Origin: Streptomyces sp. NL15-2K
GTDB lineage: Bacteria; Actinomycetota; Actinomycetes; Streptomycetales; Streptomycetaceae
Assembly: GCF_030551255.1 (NCBI RefSeq)
Contig: NZ_CP130630.1
Span: forward strand, 4,321,501 to 4,385,500
DNA: 64,000 bases
Reading direction: 5' to 3'
Shown here one piece after another: positions 17,413 to 26,348 of the stretch. Under the pieces are notes generated by a model, which was not told the origin of the DNA, did not search any database, and saw only the letters and a program-made list of their open reading frames with translations. A program made the translations under genes and the position numbers. Position 1 is the stretch's first letter. Every line of letters begins with the position of its first letter.

Positions 17413-17880
17413 ATGAGCGAGCGACTGCAGCCCGGGGACACCGCCCCCGCCTTCACCCTCCCCGACGCCGACGGCACCGAGGTGTCCCTCTCCGACCACA
17501 AGGGCCGCAAGGTCATCGTCTACTTCTATCCCGCGGCTCTGACCCCCGGCTGCACCAAGCAGGCGTGCGACTTCACGGACAACCTGGAACTGCTGGCCGG
17601 CGCCGGCTACGACGTCATCGGCATCTCCCCGGACAAGCCGGAGAAGCTGGCGAAGTTCCGCGACAAGGAGTCCCTCAGGATCACGCTCCTGGCAGACCCC
17701 GACAAGAAGGTCCTCGACGCCTACGGCGCCTTCGGCGAGAAGAAGAACTACGGCAGGACGTACATGGGCGTCATCCGCTCCACGGTGATCGTGGACGAGG
17801 AGGGCAAGGTCGACCGGGCCCTGTACAACGTCCGGGCGACGGGCCACGTGGCGAAGATCATCAAGGATCTGGGGATCTAA
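17413..17880 (+). CDS. bcp: Thioredoxin-dependent peroxiredoxin (Bcp/PrxQ)
   Basis: ATG at 17413 gives 155 residues beginning MSERLQPGDTAPAFTLPD. The active site is LTPGCTKQACDF, with the peroxidatic Cys47 and the resolving Cys52 spaced as in atypical 2-Cys PrxQ proteins. Arg near NYGRTYMGVIRST completes the active site. It reduces hydroperoxides in the cytoplasm with thioredoxin. Its TAA stop (17878-17880) is part of the 25-bp repeat that bounds the downstream island; in the ancestor it probably ran tail-to-tail into the GNAT gene now at 24416. Confidence 0.92.
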   Translation: MSERLQPGDTAPAFTLPDADGTEVSLSDHKGRKVIVYFYPAALTPGCTKQACDFTDNLELLAGAGYDVIGISPDKPEKLAKFRDKESLRITLLADPDKKVLDAYGAFGEKKNYGRTYMGVIRSTVIVDEEGKVDRALYNVRATGHVAKIIKDLGI

Positions 17881-17901
17881 GAACTCGGGTACCTGAAGGA
17901 A
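17877..17901. repeat. Left 25-bp direct repeat (attachment-like site) of the 6.5-kb island
   Basis: The 25 bases starting CTAAGAACTCGGGTACC are identical to 24416-24440. They overlap the bcp stop codon. The right copy encodes the last residues of the GNAT gene on the minus strand, so the left copy is a displaced fragment of that gene's 3' end. This is the signature of a duplicated target or attachment core. Confidence 0.85.
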
Positions 17902-17918
17902 CCCCGGAGTGAAGTTGC

Positions 17919-18575
17919 TCAGAGGTCGTCCACGTCGACCAGCCCGTCCTGGATGGCGCGGGCCACCAGGCTTGCCTTGGTCCGCGCGGGGCGGCCGACG
18001 TTCGCGTACTTGATCCGCACGCGGTCCAGATACGAGTTGACCGTCCGTACGGAGATGCCGAGACGCTGCGCGACCAACTCCTTCGACTCCGACTGGAACC
18101 ACTCGATGAGCACGTTCTCCTCGCGTACGGAGAGCTGGGGGCGGTCGGCGCGGGTGTTCGTTCCCAGCGCGCCGGCCAGCGCGGGCGGCATGTAGGGCCG
18201 CTCATCGGCTGCTGCCAGCGTCGCCTCGACCAGGTGCTGTCGGCCCTCGCTCTTGGTCAGAAAGGTCGCGGCTCCCAGGTCCAGGCAGCTGAGCGCTGTC
18301 TTCTCGTCGTCCCGCATCGAGTAGACGACCACCTGCCGCCCGGCGTCGACGAGTCTTCGAAGGCTGCCGAGGGCGGGGCCGCCGTCGCCCAGTTGCAGAT
18401 CCAGGACGACGACATCGGCCGTGCTGCCCGGCTCGGTCCAGGCTTCCCGTACGGAGTCGCCGGCCGCGACCACGGTGATGGGCCGCCGCGATGCGGCGTA
18501 CCACGCCTCTACACCCGCGAGGATGGCGGGATGGTCGTCCACGACGACCACGCTGACTGGTGCGTTGTCACTCAT
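17919..18575 (-). CDS. NarL/LuxR-family response regulator
   Basis: The 218-residue protein has a receiver domain (VVVVDDHPAI acidic pair, phospho-acceptor Asp in VVLDLQLG, YSMRDD, and Lys in FLTKSEG) and a C-terminal LuxR-type helix-turn-helix (LSVREENVLIEWFQSESKELVAQRLGISVRTVNSYLDRVRIKYA). Its ATG overlaps the stop of the kinase gene as ATGA, so the two are translationally coupled. It is the first coding sequence inside the left repeat of the island and probably controls genes in or near it. Confidence 0.87.
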   Translation of the reverse strand: MSDNAPVSVVVVDDHPAILAGVEAWYAASRRPITVVAAGDSVREAWTEPGSTADVVVLDLQLGDGGPALGSLRRLVDAGRQVVVYSMRDDEKTALSCLDLGAATFLTKSEGRQHLVEATLAAADERPYMPPALAGALGTNTRADRPQLSVREENVLIEWFQSESKELVAQRLGISVRTVNSYLDRVRIKYANVGRPARTKASLVARAIQDGLVDVDDL

Positions 18576-20983
18576 GTCAGCTCAACTCCGGAGGCCGCCG
18601 GTCTTCTCCAGCCGGCCTCCACCCACACACTTCCGCCGCGCGTCGTTCGTTCCACGGTCACCTTGGCGTCCGTGGCACGGCCGTGCGGATGAGCGGCCTC
18701 TTCCGTGCCGCGGCCGCCGGCGCAGTCCTCGCTGACCACGCTCACCCGGACCGCGCGGGGGGTCCACACGACAGTCACCCGCGCGGTCGAGCGTGTGCGG
18801 CCCAGAATCACCGCCAGCGGGTCGATCAACTCCCTGCGTACCTCCACAGGCACCTCACCCGGCCGGCCTCGTACGGCCAGACTCACCGTCACCCCCTGGT
18901 GCTCGACCACCTCGACGCACGCCCGCAACTCGTTCAGCAGCGGGTCGGAGACGGCATCGCCTTCCGCGAACAGGCGGCGCATACGGGCGGCTTCCACGCC
19001 GCACCGCAGCCTCACCTCCTCGTCGTTCGGGCTCAGCACACCGTGGCCGAGGCCCAGGAGCAGCGGCACTGTCGTCGCCGTGAGGGCGCGGTAGCGCTCT
19101 TTGTGATCACGCTGCATGTCCTCGTGGATACGTTCCCGGGTACGCATTTCTTCCTCCCGTGCGGCCGCGGTCCCCGCTGCCGGCGCCGTACCGTGGAGCA
19201 GGCGCGTCACCAGTACACCGACGGAGAGCTGGAAGCCGCAGGCGGAAATCGTGGAGATCCCCATGACGGCCAACTCGGCGGCGGTGGGCGCCCCCGACAA
19301 GAACACAGCGGTCGCGTTGAGCCCCATATGCGCCCCGAGGAACGCCGCGAAGAACCTGACCCGCAGGTCTGCCAGCAGGAACAGCGCATGCCAGCCGACC
19401 ACTCCGAACGCCCAGTCCGGCGGACCTGTCGACTGCTCCGGCGGGAGCGTGAACGCGCATACCGCCGAAACGGCCAACACCGAGCCCAGGCTCCACCCGC
19501 GCACCCTCGGCGGGATCTGCCTGCCACGCAGCAGATAGGCGCCCCCGGCCACCGCGACGGCGGCCAGGCAGACGAAGGCGGCTGTCTGTGCCCACGCAGG
19601 GCTGTACACGTCCTGGTGGACGATGAGCCGACGCAGCGAGATGGCGAACTGCCACACCAGGCTGATCAGCAGCACGGCCAGTTGGGCCCCGTAAAGGAGC
19701 TGCCCGCGAATGAGGCGCACGGCAGCGGTGTGCTGTGCCTGGACGCGGGGCGGGCGCGGTACGCCGCCAGTCGCCTGTGTTTCGTCCACTGCCTGTGACG
19801 CCCGGGCCCGGCCGTGCCAGCGCCACTGCACGCGGGTCCCGGTGCCCGGATGGGAGGTAACGGAAGCGGAGCCTCCGGCCGTGTGCATCCTGCCGATGAT
19901 GGAACCGGAGATGCCCCGGCGCCGCGCGGGGACGGATTCCGGGTCGAAGCCCCGTCCCAAGTCGGACAGTTCGACGACGGCGCCGTCCTCTTCTGCCCAT
20001 GCCCTGAGCTCCGCTTCCCGCACCCCGGCATGGCGTGCCACATTGGTGACGGCCTCCCGGACCCCGTTGAATATCGCGAGCCCAGGGCCGGACGGAATCA
20101 CCAGCGGGCCGTCGATGCGCGTTTTGAGCTGCACCCTGGCCGGTCCCTCGCCCTCGGGCACGCAGCCGAGAAGCGCCGCGAGGTCGACGCTTCCCGTCTC
20201 GAATCCAGGCATGGCGGACAACGCCTCCAGGTCCTGTCTGGCCCGCGGCGGCAGCCACGACCAGTCCCGGCCGTCGCCCTGGGAGACCATCAGCAGCGTC
20301 GCGCTCGCCGTGTCGTGCAGGGTCGCCAGGTACTCGCGCTCGGTTGCCCTCCGGGCGGCGGCGACAGCGGCCTCCCGGCGCGACGCCGCCCGGGCCGCGG
20401 CCGACCGGTCGGCCGCCCTGGCCCGCGCCCGAACCATGAGGTAGGCAGCCCTCGACAGGCCCACCTGGACAAACATGCGCACCAGGGGTACCACGTCGGG
20501 ACTGTGCCCGGGCGAGGAGAGGACGTCACCCAGCACGCAGACGGCAGTCCCCAACGCAGCCAGGCCGAACGCGGCCACTGGGCGCGTCGCCCACTCGTAT
20601 TGGAAAGCGACAACGCAGATGCCGACAATCGCCTCCACCATCACATCCGCGCCGTCGCCGCCGAGCACCGGCTGAGACAGCCCCGTCAACACCAACACGG
20701 CCGCGTCCAACGTCCACAGCAGGGCGGACGGGAGCGGGCGGCGCAGCGCGTAAAGGCGCACACCGCAGGCGAGGACAGCGGGCACCAGCAGAGACATCGC
20801 CAGGGGAATCTCCGCCCCGTCCGCCAAGCCGACGCCCAGCGCACCGCACAGGCAGACCACGGTGGAGCGGAGCCACACGCCGTACCGCTCGAGGGTCAGG
20901 ATCACCAGGCGCTCCCCGGCCCCAGGGCCGTCCATCGGCGCAGCGGCGCCAGCCCTGTTCCCCTCGTGTCCCCCATGCACCAT
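18572..20983 (-). CDS. Sensor histidine kinase with two membrane-plus-kinase units fused in tandem
   Basis: The product of about 803 residues falls into two halves. The first has about five membrane helices, a NarX-type phospho-acceptor region (EREYLATLHDTASATLLMV, His near residue 225) and an HATPase domain (NGVREAVTNVARHAGV N-box, DLGRGFD, HPGTGTRVQWRW). The second half again has several membrane helices (about 430-600), then a dimerisation-like helix (MRTRERIHEDMQRDHKERYRAL) and an ATPase-like region without clear N- and G-boxes. It looks like an internal duplication in which the second unit has degenerated. The start is uncertain: ATG 20983 is chosen because the longer frame begins in an unconvincing leader. 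It would phosphorylate the coupled regulator. Confidence 0.78.
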   Translation of the reverse strand: MVHGGHEGNRAGAAAPMDGPGAGERLVILTLERYGVWLRSTVVCLCGALGVGLADGAEIPLAMSLLVPAVLACGVRLYALRRPLPSALLWTLDAAVLVLTGLSQPVLGGDGADVMVEAIVGICVVAFQYEWATRPVAAFGLAALGTAVCVLGDVLSSPGHSPDVVPLVRMFVQVGLSRAAYLMVRARARAADRSAAARAASRREAAVAAARRATEREYLATLHDTASATLLMVSQGDGRDWSWLPPRARQDLEALSAMPGFETGSVDLAALLGCVPEGEGPARVQLKTRIDGPLVIPSGPGLAIFNGVREAVTNVARHAGVREAELRAWAEEDGAVVELSDLGRGFDPESVPARRRGISGSIIGRMHTAGGSASVTSHPGTGTRVQWRWHGRARASQAVDETQATGGVPRPPRVQAQHTAAVRLIRGQLLYGAQLAVLLISLVWQFAISLRRLIVHQDVYSPAWAQTAAFVCLAAVAVAGGAYLLRGRQIPPRVRGWSLGSVLAVSAVCAFTLPPEQSTGPPDWAFGVVGWHALFLLADLRVRFFAAFLGAHMGLNATAVFLSGAPTAAELAVMGISTISACGFQLSVGVLVTRLLHGTAPAAGTAAAREEEMRTRERIHEDMQRDHKERYRALTATTVPLLLGLGHGVLSPNDEEVRLRCGVEAARMRRLFAEGDAVSDPLLNELRACVEVVEHQGVTVSLAVRGRPGEVPVEVRRELIDPLAVILGRTRSTARVTVVWTPRAVRVSVVSEDCAGGRGTEEAAHPHGRATDAKVTVERTTRGGSVWVEAGWRRPAASGVELT

Positions 20984-21332
20984 GGGGCGAGGGTAGTTGA
21001 CCCCGATCAAGGCGGAGCGCCCATTCGCCTCCGGCCTCGGTGAAATGAAGGTGTCGAGATCGGGTGTATTCCGGGGTGTGCGGCGGCCGTTCGTTGTGGG
21101 GCAAATGACCGGCACACTCGGCGACCGGGCCGGGCTACTGTGCCCGTCGTACGGGGCTGGCGCCGCCCGTGGCGGGCGCGCATGAACTCACTTTCACTCT
21201 TCTGCTTTCCCTCTTCCGCTCATGACCCGGGCCAGGGTGCGTGCTGCGCACCTGGCCCCTGCGCACTGACGCTGCGCCATCTCCGACCATGTCCCCTCAC
21301 GGGACGCTGCCATCATCGATGAAAGGTCCGTT
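20984..21332. promoter_or_regulatory. Divergent promoter region between the kinase operon and the secreted-protein genes
   Basis: No gene is visible in these 349 bases. The stretch separates the minus-strand kinase/regulator operon from the plus-strand secreted-protein genes, so it should hold both promoters and possibly binding sites for the response regulator. AGGTCC at 21326-21331 is the only ribosome-binding-like sequence before the ATG at 21333. I found no clear inverted repeat. Confidence 0.45.
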
Positions 21333-21947
21333 ATGTCTGCCATCTCTCGCCCCCGTGCGCTGACGGCATTGACCGCAGCCCTCACTGTGGTCGCCTCGAC
21401 GCTCACGCTCTTCGTCGCGTCCACTCCCTCCGCGCAGGCCGCGACCTGCTCCAGCACCAACCTGAGCTACGGCAGCCGTGGCACCTGCGTGAGGCTGCTC
21501 CAGACGAATCTGGGTGGGCTCAAGGTGGACGGCGTGTACGGCTCGGGGACGCGCAGCCGCGTCCGGTCGTTCCAGGACGACGCCGGCATCGGCGTCGACG
21601 GCAAGGTCGGACCCCAGACCTGGCGGAAGCTGGCGACCTACGGCAAGGCGTTGGGATGGAAGGCCGGGGTCACCGTGTACATGTGCAAGGCGAATTCGAC
21701 GCAATTCCGCTACTCCGTGTGGAACAACTCGGGCCAGAACGCCGACTGGGTGTTCTACGTGTCGGGCGGCTACATCAACGGAGACGCCATCTCGGACGAC
21801 CGGATCGCCGCCCAGGGCCGGGTCGCCGCCAGGGCGTACGACAGCGAGAAGCTCGTGGTCTGGGTCGGGAGGTACGGCAGGGACAACGCCCAGACCACCA
21901 CCAGCGTGCGCGACTTCTCGCGCAACACCCTGCCCGCCTGCGCCTAG
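21333..21947 (+). CDS. Secreted peptidoglycan-binding (PG_binding_1) domain protein
   Basis: The 204-residue product has a signal peptide ending in STPSAQAATC and one peptidoglycan-binding repeat: CVRLLQTNLGGLKVDGVYGSGTRSRVRSFQDDAGIGVDGKVGPQTWRKL, with the usual D-G-x-x-G and VGPQTW landmarks. The remaining about 90 residues (VYMCKANSTQFRYSVWNNSG and onward) resemble no family I recognise and may be a small beta domain. It is probably secreted and wall-bound. It starts a run of three consecutive secreted-protein genes with gaps of 20 and 57 bases. Confidence 0.8.
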   Translation: MSAISRPRALTALTAALTVVASTLTLFVASTPSAQAATCSSTNLSYGSRGTCVRLLQTNLGGLKVDGVYGSGTRSRVRSFQDDAGIGVDGKVGPQTWRKLATYGKALGWKAGVTVYMCKANSTQFRYSVWNNSGQNADWVFYVSGGYINGDAISDDRIAAQGRVAARAYDSEKLVVWVGRYGRDNAQTTTSVRDFSRNTLPACA

Positions 21948-21967
21948 CCGTCTGAGGAGACATTTCC

Positions 21968-22840
<873 letters not shown>

Positions 22841-22897
22841 TCTCCACTTCACTGCATCTCAACCGCATCAGCGGCTCGAACAGAAGGAACAATTCCT

Positions 22898-23695
22898 TTG
22901 CGGAAACTCAGAACAGCCCTGATCGGTCTTGGTGCCACGGCCTCTGTCGTCGGGGGCGGCCTCGTCGGCGCACCCGCCGCCCAGGCCGCGGACACCTGGC
23001 AAGCCCACGACAAGGTCTGCAAGGCCCTCACGGGCGCCGACGCCCAGAGCCTCGGTTCGGCCTGCGCGGAGGTGCAGAAGCGCGTCACCGACGCCGGCTC
23101 GGTCAACGGTTACCGCGGGAGAGTCACCGTCAGCCCCGCCGCGGGTCAATGGGTGAAGCCGACCACCTACAACTGGAGCTCGGGTGGTTTGAGCCAGGTC
23201 TGCTCGGGCGGCTGTGCCCAGCAGACCTCCGCATGGACCTCCGCGTGGTCTCCGGTCACGACCACCGCCGGGACGTACACCGTTCGGGGCGAGATCTCCG
23301 GCGGCTACACCTTCGACGTCGCTGCCTCCTGGAGCAGTTGGGCACAGGTCGCCGAGAAGTGCGCCACCTACACCGCCGGCAAGTTCTGTGTCTACCGGCA
23401 TGAACGCGGCTACCGGGACACCATGCAGGAGCGTGCCAAGCTGACGGTCGCCCCGGCCGCAGGCAAATGGATCGAGCCGCGGTGGGTCCGGGTCGGCACC
23501 GTCATGAACGGCACCAACACCTACAAGACCCGCGTCCTCTGCGACCCGTCCTGCACCCGGCGCACCGCCGGCTGGTCCGCCACCGTGGCCCGGACCATGC
23601 CCGGTCTCGCCAGCCCTCTCGAGCTCTACGCGTCCGCCAAGGTCGCGCTCCCCTCCGGAGACGTGAAGACCATCAGGGCCTCGCTCTTCGACTGA
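22898..23695 (+). CDS. Secreted protein of unknown function with an internal duplication
   Basis: TTG at 22898 has AGAAGGA upstream. The 265-residue product has a signal peptide (ALIGLGATASVVGGGLVGAPAAQAAD). Two related modules follow: VTVSPAAGQWVKPTTYNW...VCSGGCAQQTSAWTS and LTVAPAAGKWIEPRWVRV...LCDPSCTRRTAGWSA. Each has a Cys pair and an AAG(Q/K)W(V/I)xP motif. The duplication suggests a beta-sandwich pair stabilised by disulfides. I do not recognise a family. It is last of the three secreted-protein genes of the island and is followed by a hairpin. Confidence 0.75.
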   Translation: MRKLRTALIGLGATASVVGGGLVGAPAAQAADTWQAHDKVCKALTGADAQSLGSACAEVQKRVTDAGSVNGYRGRVTVSPAAGQWVKPTTYNWSSGGLSQVCSGGCAQQTSAWTSAWSPVTTTAGTYTVRGEISGGYTFDVAASWSSWAQVAEKCATYTAGKFCVYRHERGYRDTMQERAKLTVAPAAGKWIEPRWVRVGTVMNGTNTYKTRVLCDPSCTRRTAGWSATVARTMPGLASPLELYASAKVALPSGDVKTIRASLFD

Positions 23696-23711
23696 CCCCG
23701 TCACCACCGCA

Positions 23712-23747
23712 GGGCCCGGCCCGTCGCCCAGCGGCGCGGCCGGGCCC
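23712..23747 (+). terminator. Terminator hairpin after the secreted-protein genes
   Basis: GGGCCCGGCC at 23712-23721 pairs with GGCCGGGCCC at 23738-23747 and lies 17 bases past the stop of the last secreted-protein gene. The following bases to about 24100 hold no convincing gene; a weak minus-strand frame at 23777-24073 has no recognisable domain and may be a decayed fragment. Confidence 0.65.
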
Positions 23748-24100
23748 GTGACAGTCAGGCGGGTGGTTGCACCTTCTCAAGATCGTCTGCCAGGGGGGAC
23801 TTCGGTGCGGGTCAGGACAAGCAGGGCCCGCAGCAGCGTGGTCGCGTAACGGACGTGTAGGCGGATCGCCGACGTCGACATGGTGCACCAGCGGGCGCTC
23901 CACGCAGGCGCGGCGGAGGTGGAGCCACCTGCCGACAGGCCTTGGAAGCCACGCTCGCCCCTGTGTGACCGATCCCAGTGACAATCGCATCGACCTCTTC
24001 CAGGGCTGACCAGGACGCGCCTCATGCCCGACCTCTGGCCGCCTGGAGCCGAGCCGCACCCGCTCGGCGACACCGCACCGCACCCCGCGCGATCTGCAGG

Positions 24101-24131
24101 AAGGGGGCCAGCCCACAGGGCTGGCCCCCTT
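24101..24131. terminator. Perfect 14-bp stem terminator
   Basis: AAGGGGGCCAGCCC at 24101-24114 pairs fully with GGGCTGGCCCCCTT at 24118-24131 around a 3-base loop. It lies just downstream of the truncated SMI1/KNR4-like gene and should stop minus-strand transcription from the GNAT region. Confidence 0.8.
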
Positions 24132-24142
24132 CTCGTGCGTAG

Positions 24143-24415
24143 TCAGCCGGTCAGGGGCTGCCACCGACCTTCCTGCGCGGGGTCGAGCCTGCTGCCCCAC
24201 ACCAGCGCCCCACCGACCAGGCCGGGCTTGTCCCGCGTGGCCAGGGCCGGGGCTTCGAGCATGTCGGCGACGTCTTCCAGGTAAGTGACCAGCGTGTCGA
24301 GCTCGTCGCCGGGGCCTTCGTCATAGCGGGACCAGCGGCCCAGGTAGCCAGCCGCGGCGTCCAGGCACAGGCCCGAAGTGCGGTCAGCCGGGCCCAGGGC
24401 GACAACCGGAATCCA
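24143..24415 (-). pseudogene. C-terminal fragment of an SMI1/KNR4 (SUKH) family protein
   Basis: The minus strand encodes 90 codons starting WIPVVALGPADRTSGLCLDA, then GYLGRWSRYDEG and a helical tail (LDTLVTYLEDVADMLEAP) up to a TGA at 24143. The W-x-P-V start, the Cys-Leu-Asp strand and the final helix are the C-terminal half of SMI1/KNR4 proteins, many of which are immunity proteins. The N-terminal half is missing: the frame is cut exactly where the right 25-bp repeat begins (24416). There is no start codon or promoter, so it is a truncated remnant left by the rearrangement. Confidence 0.68.
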
Positions 24416-24440
24416 CTAAGAACTCGGGTACCTGAAGGAA
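24416..24440. repeat. Right 25-bp direct repeat (attachment-like site) of the island
   Basis: This copy is identical to 17877-17901 and encodes the stop codon and last seven codons of the minus-strand GNAT gene (FRYPSS end). It marks the right end of the 6.5-kb island. Confidence 0.85.
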
Positions 24441-24925
24441 ACCCAGACGTCGGGAGCCAGGTCGGGCCGCCCCCGCACCGGCCTGCGCTCCTCACTCCAC
24501 GCCCCCGGCGCCAGCTCCTCACCAACCCGCCGCCAGAAGCGCACGGCGTCGGCATTGTCGTCCTGAAAGGCGACCTCCCACTCCCCCGGATGCCGGGCGA
24601 CAACCTCCCGCACGGCCGCCAGCCCGACCCCTTCCCTGCGCACACCCCGCACGACGAAGAAGCTGTTGAGCACGCGGATGGGCGCACTGAGCGCCCGCAC
24701 AAAGGCGAACCCGACGGGATGCTCGCCGCGGCTGATCAGATACGGCGCCCAGTCGCCGGACCCGGAGAAGGCAGCCTCAAGCCGCTCACTGCGGAACGTC
24801 CCGTCAGGATTGGGCAGTTGCCCACCGAACTCGGACAGGTCATGCCGGAACATGAGCCAGAGGCGTTCGACGGTGGGGCGGTCGGCGGGGGTGGCTGGGC
24901 GGACGGTCGGCTCTGAAGAGGTCAT
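24416..24925 (-). CDS. GNAT family N-acetyltransferase
   Basis: ATG at 24925 is preceded by GGGAGGC on the minus strand and gives 169 residues. The protein begins TVRPATPADRPTVERLW, has a central beta region ending LNSFFVVRGVRREGVGLAAVREVV (the acetyl-CoA-binding motif A, here VRREGVG) and a C-terminal VAFQDDNADAVRFWRRVGEE typical of motif B. The substrate is unknown. Its 3' end is duplicated at the far side of the island, showing that this gene was the insertion site and that its coding capacity was preserved. Confidence 0.85.
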   Translation of the reverse strand: MTSSEPTVRPATPADRPTVERLWLMFRHDLSEFGGQLPNPDGTFRSERLEAAFSGSGDWAPYLISRGEHPVGFAFVRALSAPIRVLNSFFVVRGVRREGVGLAAVREVVARHPGEWEVAFQDDNADAVRFWRRVGEELAPGAWSEERRPVRGRPDLAPDVWVSFRYPSS

Positions 24926-25156
24926 GAAAAAAGCCTCCCGAGCGGGCAAGGTCCGCGCCCGGAAGGCGTCGTTGGTGAACGGCAGACCGCGGAGCCCGTC
25001 CGGCGCGACCCGCATGGGGCTCTGACCTAGGCAGATGAGTCACCGTTGGTTCCGGTCACGAGGGTCGATCCGGAAGACGAGAGGTGGCAGAGTGGATATG
25101 GCCGCCTGTGCAGAGGAACCAGACTCTCCATCACCAGCCCCGAAGACGGAGCGGAC

Positions 25157-26332
25157 ATGGACGACGTTGACACCACACTGTACGACCCGTTCAGCCCATC
25201 GGTGCACCGGGACCCCTTCCCCCTCTACCGTCGGCTCAGAGACCGCCGACCCGTCCTGCACAACGCCTCCAGGGGTTTCTGGGCCCTGTCCCGCTTCGCC
25301 GACGTCCGCACCGCCACGTGCGACTGGCGCACCTTCGCCAACGGTGCGGGAACCGACCTCGACCAGTTCGGCGACGTCATCGGCTCGGGCAGCGTCCTCA
25401 ACCCGGATCCGCTGCTGCACCGGCAGTTGAAGAAGGCCGTACGCAAGCCGCTCACCACGACCACCGTGCCCCGGCAGGAGCACGCCATCCGCGACATCGT
25501 GACGCGGGCGCTCGACTCGCTGCTGGCGGCGGGCGGCGGCGAGACCACGGTCGAGTTCGCCTGGCAGGTGCCGACCGCCACCATCAGCCGGATCCTCGGC
25601 ATCCCGGCTGCCGACGTACCGGACGTCAAGACCCTGCTGTTCCAGCTGTACGACCGCCGACTGGGCGAGCCCGTCGGCCCGGGCCCGCACCGGGCGGCGA
25701 CCCGACTGCGCGGGTATCTTCAGGAGTTGGCGGTGGAGCGGCGCGCCCGGCCGAAGGAAGACCTGATCAGCGCGATCGCGGAGGTCGAACACGAAGGCAA
25801 CAGGTTCGACGAGGAGCTGGGCGGCATCCTCTTCCTGCTGCTGCTCGCCGCCACGGAGACCACCGCGAGCCTTCTCGGCAGCGCCGTCGTGGCCCTGCAC
25901 GACCACCCCGACCAGCGAGACCTGCTCAACCGGGGAAAGGTAACTCCGGAAGGCGCCGTGGAGGAGCTTCTGCGCCATCAGGCCCCCATCCAGAACCACC
26001 CCCGCATCACCACGCGCCCCGTCGAACTTCACGGCACGACCATCCCCGAGGGCGCCATGGTCCTGCTGCTGTACGGCTCCGCCAACCGCGACGAGCGGGT
26101 CTGGCCGGACGCCGACATCCTCGACCTGAGCCGGGCCCCGCGTCCGCACCTCACCTTCGGCGACGGTGTCCACCTGTGTGTCGGCGCGTGGCTCGCCCGC
26201 CTGGAGGCGCAGATCGCGGTGGCCGAATTCGCGCGTCGCGTGCCGCGCTACGAGATCGGGGCGGGTGTGCGGCGGCTGCCCATCCACTCCACTCGCGGGT
26301 TCATCAACCTGCCCATTTCCTTCGCCGCTTGA
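25157..26332 (+). CDS. Cytochrome P450
   Basis: ATG at 25157 after GACGGAGCGG gives 391 residues, a normal length for soluble bacterial P450s. Landmarks are the I-helix LLLAATETTASLL, the K-helix EELLR (ExxR), and the heme-binding loop FGDGVHLCVGAWLARLE with the proximal Cys near residue 340. It would need ferredoxin partners encoded elsewhere. It ends only 16 bases from the convergent MFS exporter gene of the putative RiPP operon, so it may be a tailoring oxygenase of that pathway. Its substrate cannot be inferred. Confidence 0.9.
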   Translation: MDDVDTTLYDPFSPSVHRDPFPLYRRLRDRRPVLHNASRGFWALSRFADVRTATCDWRTFANGAGTDLDQFGDVIGSGSVLNPDPLLHRQLKKAVRKPLTTTTVPRQEHAIRDIVTRALDSLLAAGGGETTVEFAWQVPTATISRILGIPAADVPDVKTLLFQLYDRRLGEPVGPGPHRAATRLRGYLQELAVERRARPKEDLISAIAEVEHEGNRFDEELGGILFLLLLAATETTASLLGSAVVALHDHPDQRDLLNRGKVTPEGAVEELLRHQAPIQNHPRITTRPVELHGTTIPEGAMVLLLYGSANRDERVWPDADILDLSRAPRPHLTFGDGVHLCVGAWLARLEAQIAVAEFARRVPRYEIGAGVRRLPIHSTRGFINLPISFAA

Positions 26333-26348
26333 GTTTCAGCCCGCCGCC

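Noticed and set aside
18572..21115. The full-length start of the sensor kinase at 21115
   Set aside because: The first 44 codons have no homology-like character and no ribosome-binding site, so a start near 20983 was preferred, with reservation.
23777..24073. A 98-codon minus-strand frame in the island
   Set aside because: It has no recognisable domain, a poor ribosome-binding site and unusual composition. It may be a decayed fragment, but I cannot support it as a gene.
25060..25150. A tRNA-like stretch (GGTGGCAGAGTGG and a GGTCGATCC-like loop) before the P450 gene
   Set aside because: The parts are in the wrong order and no acceptor or anticodon stem can be formed, so it was not called a tRNA or attachment remnant.
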